From assembly GCA_947095585.1 (NCBI GenBank), contig OX352765.1, forward strand, positions 18,846,444 to 18,910,443: a stretch of 64,000 nt of DNA. The letters are read 5' to 3'. The DNA comes from Nephrocerus scutellatus. Taxonomy: Eukaryota > Arthropoda > Insecta > Diptera > Pipunculidae. This document shows positions 44,516 to 55,699 of the stretch, piece after piece. The translations under genes were made by a program, and so were the position numbers. Each line of letters begins with the position of its first letter. The first letter of the stretch is position 1. The notes beneath the pieces are model-generated. The model searched no databases and had not been told where the DNA came from. It worked only from the letters and a program-made list of their open reading frames with translations.

Positions 44516-46785
44516 GCTGCAGCACCATCCTTTCGAAATCGTGAGATACATCTGCATACAGCAGATACTTAGCATGTTCCCATTCGTTTGTTCGGTTGTT
44601 CATCTGTTCATTAATAATTAATAAGTGTGTTCTGTTGATGTCAACAACTGAAATGTACAACAATGTACACAGCAGGTTGATCCTGCACATCCAAAGGTGC
44701 AGTCATCTTCGTCGTTCATATACAATCGCAAATGCACTGCAAGTGCAGAAAATCGTGCAGTGCAGCAGCTGAAGTTGCCAGCATCATAGAATTTTTTCAC
44801 AACGCTTGTGAAATGCTTCGCGAAATATTCAAATGCCCCTTCTCGGCTTACTACGTATCCATATACATACTAGAGACGAGATGAGGTCATACTGGGTGAT
44901 ATCAAACGGCACGGGATGAATAGAGTTGTGCAGTGAATTTATGAGTAATTCACAGGCACACATTGCATCCAACCAACCAACCAACCAACCAGACAGACAG
45001 AGTTACGACATTCCCTGCTGTCGGTGTAGGTTTATTCGTTTTTGGATGACGTTTGACTATAATTTTGGCCATTAACTACGACGACCATCCTATGAATTGC
45101 ACAGTTGGAGTTAATTTCAACACGAAAAAGTAATCCTACACACCGTTCCAGAGAGACATTTAAAATTTTAAATGCAATGAAGTAAGAAAATGATGATGAT
45201 GGCAGACTAATTGATTCGTCGTCGGTGAACAGGAAACTTTGCCTCTGTGCGTGCACACCTCCGGTTCTTGCTTCCAACTCTCCCAAATTGAATTGCGAAG
45301 ACATAAAAGATTTGCCTTTTTAGAATGAAACTCTGATGATAGGAATAGAATGTAATTTCTTTCCAAATAAATTGTCTGTCCATCAATTCAGCATCATCCA
45401 CATCATAGACAGTCAGAGGTAATAAAACATAAGACTCCACTTGCCACATCATCCTCCTTCGCATTTTTTTTTTGTTCGAATTTCGCTTACAATTGAGCCG
45501 TGTATGGGATTGGTCGTCCACCCTAGAATTGGGTTTGAAATCAAAAATCGATTAGAGTCGTCCACTCGGATATGCTCGCCCATTCACTTCTTTAGCGTTT
45601 TCTGCGTTGGTGCAACTTTGTATTCCATGTTGCGTGCATTATTTATGGATAATGTAATGGGATGGTTGCGTTTTCACGAGGAGAGCATGAATTGTTGTTG
45701 TTTTCATTTTCTTTACAACTGCTCTAAGATGAATCTCACTCACTCAGTTCAAAATGTAATCAAGAATCCATTCATTTGACCATCCAGCTCATTTAGATAA
45801 ATTGAATTTCTGCACGAAAATGCGATTTAGATGAATCGATTTGTAGATTTTAAAGTGAAGCCTTGAAATGCAGTGCAGACCCACAGCACAGACAAGACCG
45901 ACCGAGCGGTTTGTACTTTTGTTTGTTGCATTTTTTCTCACTGCTTAGCTTGGCGTAGATAGCCTTGTGGAAATATAATTAGAGACTCAGCTGTGTTGCA
46001 TTTGCATGCAGAGACAAGATACGCTCAACTCTTTACCTTGTAATACTTGTAAAGATTCTAAGAATTCGTCAGATTCTTCGGCAGACATGACCTGTAGTTG
46101 AATTACTCGAAATGATTGCTTGTTGTGGGTATCTACTCGTAAATTGCTGGTAATTTAGCCTAAAAAGTAAATTATGTGCATACTTGTAGTAAGAACCCTT
46201 CAAAAATTACTGAATTTTTTACCACTTTACAATTCACCACTACGCCACTCTCACATTTTCGTAACTATCTCGACTTCAGCGCCACGAACTCAGCGTTATA
46301 TCCATACAGACAAACAAACAAACAAACAAACAAACAGACAACGGCAATTATATAATTGAATTACGATATGGCTTAAAAAGTAATGCATTTTGTACAAAGC
46401 ATTCATGACTTAATTATGAAATTCTTATAAAAACTAAGTAATAAAAAAAAGTGAAATAATAGTGGGTTAGAGAGAAAAATAGACAGGGACGTCAAGTAGG
46501 TCCAATACTAAAGAGAAGTTTTTAACAAATGCTGTCAAGAAAAACTAAATGATGTCCTTATCTTAATAAAAAATCTCATTATAGACTAGTCAGGTAATCT
46601 TGGGCGAATAAACGGCTATTGGCCAGCAATTGATTTGCAAAAACAGTGAAAGAAATAACAGCTTAAGATTCATTTAAAGAATTTTTTTTAATAATGTACA
46701 CACGCTCAAAGGGTTTGCACCCTTACAATGCTTAGCACAGCCTGGTCGGTCGGAAATTAAGGGAAGGAAAAGGTAAGATGTCAAA
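44516..46785. other. No gene recognised; short simple repeats
   Basis: Unique-looking DNA with an (AACC)n run at about 44969-44991 followed by CAGACAGACAG, and a (CAAA)n run at about 46310-46336 flanked by CAGA on both sides. Frames of up to 112 aa lack recognisable domains. Confidence 0.45.
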
Positions 46786-46789
46786 AAAT

Positions 46790-48830
46790 ATTGTGCGGCT
46801 AAAGAAGGAGTCTCTGAATTAGTTCGTACGTAAGCTCTTGGGTTTTGGAAGCGTTAAATTCAACGCTATTGTGTAGTCCCCCCACTTGTGAGGAGGACGG
46901 GCGTGGAGAGAGCGCGAGCTCGTATGAAAATCTAAGAGTGCTGACGTCAGCGAAAGAATGAATTAAATTAGAAGCAGCGGAGGTGATCATTAATGAAACT
47001 GAGAAAGAGTGTCGGAGACAAAACAGAGCCCTGGGGAACACCAACGTTTATGCGGTGAATTGGATTTAAATACGACCTGAATTGAACGGTCAGGAAAGGT
47101 AGTTATTAGTCCAAACAAGCAGGGTCTTATCAATTCCATAGGCATTCATTTTCGACAAAAGAGCTTGATGCCAGACTCTGTCAAATGCTTTGGAAATGCC
47201 GATTGCAACAACTTTACTTTCACCAAATTTGTGAATAGACCAACTCCGTCTTGCATACTTGGCAGACCACACTAGGATTGAGGCGAGTCAAATCCTCCGT
47301 ACTTCGAACTATTTGTACGATTGTAACTAGGAGCCTAATTTGACTCCCAAAGTCAAAGCAACGTTCCCTTAGGAGCACCCAGCAAATCAACACTTTTCAG
47401 TGAGATATGCTATCAGATAACCGGTAGAACGTTGCCCTCGAAAAACGCCGGTCGCTTTCGTGACATTCAAGGTATTGCATAAGCTTACGATTTCCATGAC
47501 TTTAGAAAGTATGTATGTTAGCGCAATTGGTCGGTACGAGGAAAGAGATGACGGTTCGCCTTTTTTTTAGGAAGAGGCTGGATAAAGGCTGTTTTCCAAT
47601 ACATTTGAACGACTCCAGAAGAATAAGAGAAATGGAAAAACCTGCGCATTGGCATTGACATTGACGTTAAAGAACACCTCTACAAAACTAAAGCAGGAAT
47701 ACCATCAGACCCAGCAGATTTATGAATGTTGAGATCATTAAATACTCTAGCTACTTGACGAGTACGAAGGCAGATCTTTCCTTTAGAGGTTTCGACTCTT
47801 GAAAAAACAAGGCGGCGACAACGCGCTATCTGGTAGCGTGGAGCTAGCTGCGAAATGTGAAGCAAGAAGATTGGCCTTGTCTATAGAGCTGACAGTTGGA
47901 ATGTCATTTTGAATGAGCGTTGGAATTGAAGACAAGACAGTATTTTTAATTCGTTTCACGAATGACCAAAATGCATACTTCCTTTGGGACATTGAAGTAT
48001 TTTTTGTCCTAATTTCTGGTCATAGTCAAATTTGGCTAAATTTCGAAGGTAGGCATTGTTATCATTCCTGGCTCGTCTAAATTTGGTTCGGTTTTCCACA
48101 GTAGGATTTGGTTTATATAACCGAAAGCATACCTCCCTGTTCCTGGTAGACTCTTTGCAGCTTAAAGCATACCAAGCATTTTCCTTCGGTTTGATACACT
48201 TTGTCCTGGAAGGGGCAATATGTCTTATACCCTCTTAGATTATGATAGTGATCGTATCAGAAATGGCATTAACACCACAATTGGCATTCAGTGGCCAGTT
48301 GATACTCCTTAAGAAATTGTTGAGGCCATCCCAGTCGGCTCTCTCATGTAACCATACTTTTCTTTTTTGAGTTTTTTCTTTAACTGTGTGGTTCGACAAC
48401 GAGAAATTAGCTGATTCCACACAGTGGTCTGAAGAGCCTAGAGGTGATAATACACTGACGGTGTATTTGTTAGGAAGAGAAGTAAGAAACAAGTCATGGG
48501 TATTAGCGTTATGACTTAAAATGTCCGGAGTTCGAGTGGGCTCAGTCACAAGCTTAGTGAGATTTCTAAAATCAGCTAATAACTTACTTACTTATACTTA
48601 ACCTCCTGAACGGAGAAGCCTACTAGAATTGTGTACATTGAAATCGCCCGCAATGACGATTTCATAAATTGGATCAGTGGACAAAATTCTAGTAATCGAA
48701 TCAGACAGTGCATCTAACTCATACCAAGTTGAGACACTGTCTAAATTAGGGCATCTGTATATGAATTCATATATATATCGACAGTGCACTCAACCAAAGG
48801 AGACTTGAGAAGCTTCCTTCACATGATGAA
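46790..48830 (-). pseudogene. Jockey-group LINE ORF2 with endonuclease and RT parts
   Basis: The most complete LINE relic. Minus-strand order: IVIAGDFNVHNSSRLLRSGG (48660-48601, endonuclease GDFN block); TEPTRTPDILSHNANTHDLF and VSVLSPLGSSDHCVESANF (48546-48400, endonuclease SDH block); QRKYAFWSFVKRIKN (about 47990); NIHKSAGSDGIPALVL (about 47727-47680, RT N-terminal block); and ISKAFDRVWHQALLSKMNAY (about 47200-47130). It ends with IHSFADVSTL (about 46960), where the catalytic FADD has become FADV. Stops and small indels separate the blocks. The endonuclease N-terminus, ORF1 and the post-RT part are missing. APE-type endonuclease plus RT without RNase H suits the Jockey/CR1 group, though a truncated RNase H cannot be excluded. 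Confidence 0.9.
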
Positions 48831-48899
48831 AAAAAATTGGCACACCGTCTTATAGCCGCAAAGTGGAAATAGAAATATGAAACACAGAAATTGGCTGCC

Positions 48900-49035
48900 G
48901 AACTTCTAAATCTATATCTATACTAATATTATAAAGAGGTAATTTTGGTATGTAGGAGGTAATCTTTGAAACTACTGGACCCATTTCAAAATTCTTTCAT
49001 CAATATTTAGAATGGACTTTTAGGGTAAACATAGG
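48900..49035 (+). repeat. Possible tip of a widespread insect non-autonomous repeat
   Basis: ATCTATACTAATATTATAAA then GAGGTAATTTTGGTATG, and GAAACTACTGGACCCATTTC. The combination TACTAATATTATAAAGAGG plus AACTACTGGACC is a sequence I recognise as recurring at the ends of short interspersed repeats in several insects. The element class and its right boundary cannot be set from this window. Confidence 0.35.
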
Positions 49036-50364
49036 CTATATATTATCCCGTTTAAATAAAAGGGTCTTTCGTGGCGACCGCCGATTTTGTAACTTAATAT
49101 CTAAAGTCGGACTGTCGAGCGTATGCGTTTTTTATGAACGCTGCTGCTTCTCAGCTTCTCTTGCAGTGGCATCCACACCAATTTATAGAAGGAAGGTAAT
49201 CGTCGCACGTATAAGGAAATATCTGTCTGATTACTTGAGCAGAATAAGCCTCTAGGGCACTATCCAGCTATGGGGTGTTGTCATGATGCATTAACAAATT
49301 GAAATATTTGTACTGCGCTTTGTGTATCTGCTTGTCCTTCTGTGCCGCCATCACCGCCTTCCAAGTACATAGAGTACGTAGTCGATTCCATTTTCTAAAT
49401 AAACACCGGATCTCTCCACCGGTGTTCCAATTAATGGAACATCTTAGTTTTTGATTACTTGCGCAAGCGCGACGTGATAAGTCCTAACTTATAGCTTTTC
49501 CGTCACCACCACACCACACTATCTTCAGTTGGATGCGGGTCAAATAACGCACATGACTTGTGGAAATTTCGGTGTTGATTTATTGGTTTGGTAATTTATT
49601 TGTTTGGAGAATTCCCGCAGCTGCCGTCATCTCGTCTTGTCATACAGCTTGGCATGTGTTGACGCGAAGGCGAAGAATGATGGATGCATCTGTAGAGTTT
49701 GTTTTTATCTCAAATTAATTTTTAAATTCGTAACTAACTAAAACCCCGTATAGTTATTTGTTGATTGTATTTCTCTTGCAAACTGGGCGATCTCCTCCAC
49801 CTTTCGTATCGCATCTGCCAGCTGCATCCAACAAATTTTAAGCTCTTCTCTAAAGTCAACCTTCTTATATTTCTGAGATGGCGCATATGTGTGTCTCGGT
49901 TAAATTAATTGCAAATTTCCTTTCATTTCAAACAAAGTGTCCGACGGATAGTGGGGTCTCATGGAAATCTAATATCAGCAATCAGCAAGAGAAGACGACA
50001 CCGACGGAAGGAAATTCAATTCGTGAACTTGGGTGGTGCGGGAACACCGGCATCTTTCGGGCCGATGTGACTTTACGGGTATTTACTCTTTATCGTTTGG
50101 AGTTTGTGTGCTGTTAGTTGTTAGGCGATTCGCTGGTTGAATGATTTGGTTATTAAGTAGCTTTACTCCATGTTCGAATGTATTATTATAACTCGTTTAG
50201 GGATGACCAGCTGGATGACATCGACTAGAAATCGGAATTTGTGGAAAGATTTTTTGTGGGAGGTCAGGACCAAAACCAGGCTGCAGAATTTGAAGCTACA
50301 TTTGGAATATCAGCCCAAAACTTACTCTCCCTTCACTATCGTGTGACCGTAGTTGTTTCTGGTC
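49036..50364. other. No gene recognised
   Basis: No recognisable coding, tandem or transposon signal in about 1.3 kb. Open frames of up to 79 aa are unremarkable. Confidence 0.4.
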
Positions 50365-50425
50365 TCTTTTGAAAGGGGGTTTAAGTGGGGTCTTGAGTGG
50401 GGTGATCTTGAGGTGGCCTTGTTGT
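50365..50425 (+). repeat. Short GGGGTCTTGAG-type minisatellite block
   Basis: GGGGGTTTAAGTGGGGTCTT and GAGTGGGGTGATCTTGAGG resemble the degenerate units of 3718-4045. It directly adjoins the 47-bp minisatellite. Confidence 0.45.
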
Positions 50426-50600
50426 ACCTTACGGAATTCCAGCGCATGAAACAGAGTAGATCCAATTAGTGTACCTTGCGGAAGTCCATCGCACGAGATA
50501 CAGAGTATGACTAATTGGTGTACCATGCAGAAGTCCAGCGCATGAAACAGAGTAGGTCCAATTGGTGTACCATGCGGAAGTCCAGCGCAATGAGACAATT
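50426..50600 (-). repeat. 47-bp minisatellite whose unit reads as an RT motif
   Basis: Four tandem copies, with the landmark GGAAGTCC/GGAATTCC at 50433, 50480, 50529 and 50576 (spacings 47, 49, 47). On the minus strand the unit begins GGACTTCCGCATGGTACACC and translates GLPHGTPIGPTLFHA, matching the G-PQG-P-G-LF core of reverse transcriptase motif 5. Because 47 is not a multiple of three, the motif rotates through the frames in successive copies, so the array cannot encode a repeated protein. The tandem structure is certain. Its origin from a LINE fragment is inferred. Confidence 0.75.
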
Positions 50601-50639
50601 CGCAAAAGCCAACCAACCAAAAAATCAATCTAATTCAAA

Positions 50640-52925
50640 AATCTTTACTGAAGTAATCTAAAATAAATCGTTTTGACCTTTGACTGACCCGGCGGCAAAA
50701 GTGGAGTGAAATGAAATGTGAAATTTAAAAGTAGACGAGTTACCACCAACTGTGTTGACATTTTGCTTCAATCAGCAACAATTATTAATTACTGATAGGT
50801 ATGAGGTCTCTGCAACTCTCCTGTCTCCTCACCAAAAGAGTTCATTTCACTGAAAACTTTCACTTTCTGTTTTCTGTGTCATTTGTACCTGCAGCATTTT
50901 TGTTTCTAATTTGGTAGACACGGAATTTCATCCCCCTCCCCACACATTCGCCACGTTCATTACCAATCCACACTAAATTAGATTTTGCATCGCATCGTTT
51001 AATTCGCTCATGTCTACGAATGTATGTGAATATAAAAAAAAACACAACAACAACAACAAAAACAATAATAATCATAATATGTTATATCAATAAATTGGAT
51101 TAGATAGTTTGTAGTTTGTAAGCAGCAGCGTAAAAACGCTGGTCTGCCTTTAGCGTGTATCGTATGCAACGACAAAGGCCCCATGGGGTTTTCAACGTTT
51201 CAACGGAGGCAGGCGGCGATGGCCTCGGCCTCGGCCTCAGTCTCAAAATCACACGCATGCTCGGTCGGTTGTTCGGTGCGCTCTACTGCTTCGTCTACCG
51301 CGCATTCGAAATTAAGTTCATTTTTGGAATTTGGAAATTCATTTTCACGCGTGCTGATTGCTACACGCGCAGGTGCAACAAACAAATTACATTGCGCAGT
51401 GAAAAATCGGGGTCCTTTTTTTCCAGGAAATAAATTGCCAACCAGAAGTACGTTACCACCTACCCAACCAACCCCTATCTTCCGTATCACCCAAATGTTT
51501 TCATCTTAAAGTAAAGACATTCATGGCATGAAACTGCCTGCTTGTTTCCATATATGTGCAACAGTAGTGGCCGGCGGGGAAGCTTTCAATTTATGTCCTG
51601 CAGATTTTCATGTTGTAACCTTTTTGCTGTGCAACAATCAACAATCGCTGTGCACCGATGCGAAGAACTCCGAATTGTTGCACAAACATTGCCATATTTT
51701 TCCATCTTGGAGTCGTGTCCTTTCGTTCCTTTGCAATGGTTATTAGTGCAGCAGCAACAGCATAAATAACTCATGCATTAAATTAACAAACAACAAAAAC
51801 ATCTTGAGCAGCAGCGACAACAAGTGGAATGGTCCTAAACGGAAGATGAAGATGTAAACTGGAATGAATTGTGAACAAAATGTTGCGCTCATTTGATTAA
51901 CATGAGCGCCGAGTTACAGTCGAGTGGTGGAGGCTAGCGGTCTGCATGGGGTAACCCATGTGAGTGGCTTCTCCTCAACTAATCGTCCATAGCAGGCGCA
52001 AGCATTTGGGCAACAGTTGTTGGTGCACGGTCTGCTTCATTCAATTCGAAAGCAATAACAACGCAATCAGAAAATTAAATTGTGTCGTTTCCAATACCAA
52101 ATATGAGCCAACATTTGTGGCAATTGCTGGACGCCAATTATTGGCCTATTGCATGGTTGGAATGAACTCAGTCGGACAGTGAACACACATTTCGCTAACG
52201 ATCTCTAAGCTCGTTTGAACGAACGTGCACTTGTATTGTCTTAAAAAAATGAAGAAAGCTAATTGCATTATCACCTCAGTGTGTGAGTGTGTATCTGTGG
52301 GTATTGCCAAGTTGTTAACAGCGAATATGCATTTACACTTAGATTTCAATCACAATCAATCAACTGAGCCTGAGCAACACCAGAAGAGATGACGTACACA
52401 TCGCATTGCCATGCGTTGCGTGGCGCTCGTCACATGTGATAGTGACTGTTGGATGAACTTGAGTGAGTGCTGGCACGACGGTGTTGCGCCTGCGTAGTAG
52501 GCTGCTGCTGCTGTAATCTCTTACTAATTGGAAATGTGAAAATAGAAATTATTCACTAAAGGTACGCGTAACTACTCCATCATCGGAGTACCCGTCAACT
52601 ACTGAACATTATCGTCGCACCAGGTGATGGTGGTTGTTTGCGTTAACATGCACCAACGCTTGCTCATTACTTTTTCATAAAGTCTCAAGGTTTCGCTGAG
52701 ATTCGAAGATTACGCATTAATTTTCAATCTACACTAGCAGATAGAAAAATCGGCCTTTTTGGTATGAGACTTATCTAGAATTTGATTTATCGCGAGATAA
52801 CTTCGACACTGCCTTATAATATTTTTAATTGGGTACTAATAGCAAAAGAAAAACCATTCTTTGGGTGGTACAATAAAAAAAAAATTAAAAATAGATATAA
52901 AAAGATCAGGAGCCCCTCCCCCTGA
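50640..52925. other. No gene recognised
   Basis: Unique-looking DNA with (AAC)n near 51043-51060 and CAG-rich stretches near 51750 and 52500. Frames of up to 108 aa (51155-51509) are unremarkable, and overlapping frames on both strands argue against coding. The 51180-51260 patch is locally GC-rich. Confidence 0.45.
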
Positions 52926-52929
52926 CGAA

Positions 52930-53150
52930 AGTGTTCGACGCCTTTAAAAATATGGCTGTTCTTGATAACTTTAAAGCCTGCCAATTTTTCCGATTGCTGT
53001 AAGGGCCGTTGAAACATTTCCTTTGTCATTTTTGGATCCTTTAAATAATTGCCAACACCATTATCACTCCGATTGATCTTGCAAGCTATAGCACGCTGAG
53101 ACAAGCCTTACGAATGGTAGATATCTATTTTTGCCCTCACCGATAAAACG
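52930..53150 (-). mobile_element. Tc3-like transposase N-terminal remnant
   Basis: The minus-strand frame (53104-52814) reads MSQRAIACKINRSDNGVGNY followed by LKDP. This matches the helix-turn-helix pattern LSxREIAxKIxRSxxVVxNYLKDP at the N terminus of Tc3-type transposases. The continuation fades after about 45 residues. No catalytic domain or terminal repeat is visible. Confidence 0.65.
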
Positions 53151-53594
53151 TCAAACAATTCTTTTTATGCAATCCTTAGAAAAATAAGGTTAAACCTTTA
53201 ATTTTAACTTTTTCTACAAAAAAAGGAACCACTTTCCATCCATCAAACAACAGCAAACAACGATCCCATAAAGTACCGGATAAAAAAAGCTATCTAGTTA
53301 TATAGCTATCTAGTTATATAGAGAGTTTAAATTCTCGACTCTATATGCTTCAAGGCGTTCACGTTCCCCCGCACAACTGTCTTATTAATATTAAAAGAGA
53401 TATGGCTACTCCGCACCGTTAGTAGGATTGTACAAACATTCAGGTATTTAATTCGAGTGTCAAATATTTGTCAGAGGCTACATGTAGTTGGTAACAAGGT
53501 ACAGTAGAGAGCTATGGACTTTAACACGAATGAATGAAGTGGCGTCGAATTTGTCGTCACACTATTACAAGAGACGATGGAAGCACCGCAAAAA

Positions 53595-54040
53595 CAACCC
53601 TAGAATAGAAAAATAAAAAAATCCCCCGTAGACTCATCTGATGTGGCTCGACAACCGGGATTTGATCTTATCGTTCCGTATAACAGCTCCCCCCCAATAG
53701 TTGTGATTTTACGCCGATGTTAGCCAGTATGGCATCCCCAAATTCCTTCCACGTATGCTTGGCGTGCCACGTTATCGTGTCTCATGAGATTTTCCAAGAT
53801 GGATCCTCTTCGCTTATGTCACCTGGGTGTTCTGCTAACCGGAACTAATTTATATTCACTATGTCAACAGAACGCCTTAAAAATGACCCTAGAATAGAAA
53901 ATACTTATAAAATTCCATTTGGGAAACCCGTAGACTCATCTGATGTGGCTCGACAACCGGAATTTTATCTAATCGTTTCGCAAATCCCCCTAATAGTTGT
54001 GATTTTAAGCCTATGTTAACCAGTCTAAGCGGCCTAGCTT
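53595..54040. repeat. Diverged direct duplication, ~285-bp offset
   Basis: ACCCTAGAATAGAAAA, then CCCGTAGACTCATCTGATGT and GGCTCGACAACCGG, then AATAGTTGTGATTTTA with GCCGATGTTA and CCAGT, occur at 53597-53740 and again at 53883-54025. The GCCGATGTTA...GGCATCCC block also resembles 13990-14015 next to the RTE-like fragment, so this may be part of that LINE's 3' region. Confidence 0.65.
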
Positions 54041-54114
54041 ACGTCATCCTTTCAGCGTATGGTTGGCCTGACCCATGAATTATTCCGCCAAAGATTTTCC
54101 TCTTCGCTCATGCG

Positions 54115-54415
54115 ACTATCGGTTCTTCTACCAGCGGTGATCAATAAAAATAGCCAGCTGCATGCCACCACTCCTTCAATTCAACCGCAATAATCGTGGC
54201 GCTCTAAATGCTCATCATTTTACCATCAAGCCCATCTTCGGACGTACAGTTAAGTTCTTCAGCCGTACAACACGCATGTGGAATGCTCTGCCAAACTCTG
54301 TCTTCCACATCACTATGATCCACAGGCATTCGAAACACAAGCTCATAGACATCTCCTCTTTTCTCCTCTTTTTTCTTAACGCCCACCCTGTGCCAAGCAT
54401 ATAGCTGAGCATTAT
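54115..54415 (+). mobile_element. LINE ORF2 C-terminal end
   Basis: The frame 54162-54404 reads LLQFNRNNRGALNAHHFTIK, then FSRTTRMWNALPNSVFH and HSKHKLIDIS, ending at a stop. Aromatic-SRT-RMWN-LP-VF is typical of LINE ORF2 C termini. It matches 10935-11095 closely at the protein level, so both belong to one family. Upstream ORF2 sequence is not present here. Confidence 0.8.
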
Positions 54416-54639
54416 AAGGGTGCGAACTCCTACAAGCGTGCGCGAATTATAAAAAAAAAGATCTCCTGCAAAACTTACTGAGCTAATTTATTTCACTAAG
54501 GCATCCGAAAAAGTACCTCCTTATATACGGCGCCAAAAATTCTCCGAAAGACTTTCCTCTCGAACGCGGGTAAAATGTAAGACTCTTACCTGCGTAGTTG
54601 TTAACAACTAACCTCGGATCATATGACCATTTTCTTGTA

Positions 54640-55010
54640 TATCAGAAGCTTTGATGTTATGGTGATAATGATGGCTATAATCATGGATTCGAAGAGTCTT
54701 GATAGGCTTAACTAGGCTTTGTTGGCAATGTCGGATATTGTTCTTGTAGACGTGGCTACCATGTACTTTGTTTGGTTTTGATATATGTGCAGACCCAAAC
54801 TTCGTACCGGACGTTCGGTCTTGATAACAGCTTCTTGTGCAGCTCTTGGGTTTCTATAGCAATAATGTCAATATCGTCTGTGTAAGCCAGTACCAAGGAT
54901 TTTTCCTCTCGCCCACTTCAGATCACTTTCTCCAACGCCAGATTAAAGAGGACGCAGACTAATCCATCCGTCATCCATCATTTTATTTTCACTTGGCTTA
55001 CAATACTGGT
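54640..55010 (-). pseudogene. RTE-like LINE reverse transcriptase fragment
   Basis: The minus strand reads SNALEKVI-like words (about 54970-54920), then LAYTDDIDIIAIETQELHKK (about 54890-54835), where YTDD replaces the usual YADD. RPNVRYEVWVCTY follows. It ends with ANKA, stop, LSLSRLFESM (about 54735-54680). The same arrangement is seen at 13930-14509, so the two are copies of one family. Frame breaks make it inactive. Confidence 0.75.
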
Positions 55011-55429
55011 CATGGACAACCTACACAGTCATGTCACTTTATTTAAGATGCCGAATTCTCTGATGGCTTTTTAGCGTCCTACTCAGGTTATGCTATTCGG
55101 CGGCTATGAAGTTTATAAACAGATGGTGAAGTCAAACTGACTCTATAAGTTTTTCCGTCACCTGCCTAAGGATGAAACTCTTATCAGATGTTTATATGCC
55201 TGGGATGAAGTATGAGTTAGGTACCTCGTATCACAGTCGAATGAAACGAGTCGGCTGTCAGTTATCACATTTCTATGTAGTGACAAAAGTTTGTCTTGTT
55301 AAAAAAAAAGATTCTTTATTGGTGTTTTTTTTAAAGCCCGATAGAACATGAAATTGTAAAAAATAACACAAATAATGTAATTTGAATCAAATTGTTTCAT
55401 TCATTCAAAAGATCAATACAATGCATTAA

Positions 55430-55690
55430 CATTTAAAGACATATGGCCACCGTGGCTGTTCTTGATGAAGAGCATTTTCGACGTCCAATTTTGGGCCACT
55501 TTTACGAGCACTGCCGGCCGAATGTAACAAATAACTCGAACAATGATGGTCTCCAAGAAGTTAATTGTTACTGGTTTGTCATAATATAATCGAGAGGTGT
55601 CAAATTACACAACCTTTGATGCCAAACAACAGGTTCATTTCTTGAACTCAATTTATTGCCAAATTTAGATAATTTGTTGGCGTTTTTCAA
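55430..55690 (-). pseudogene. Tc1/mariner-superfamily transposase C-terminal fragment
   Basis: The minus strand reads RLCNLTPLDYI (about 55625-55590, region of the third catalytic acid, normally PPRSCDLTPLDYFLW), then DKPVTINFLETIIVRVICYI, RPAVLVKVAQNWTSKMLF and IKNSHGGHM (55585-55440). It is in two frames. It corresponds to the C-terminal third of the transposase family represented at 27112-27845, but on the opposite strand. Confidence 0.78.
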
Positions 55691-55699
55691 GCCTATTCA

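Noticed and set aside
44439..44690. His-rich 83-aa frame and Met-rich frames
   Set aside because: By-products of the (GAT)n microsatellite read on either strand.
54585..54592. CAGGTAAG on the minus strand as a recursive splice site
   Set aside because: The upstream minus-strand sequence (GTTGTTAACAACTACG) is not a pyrimidine tract.
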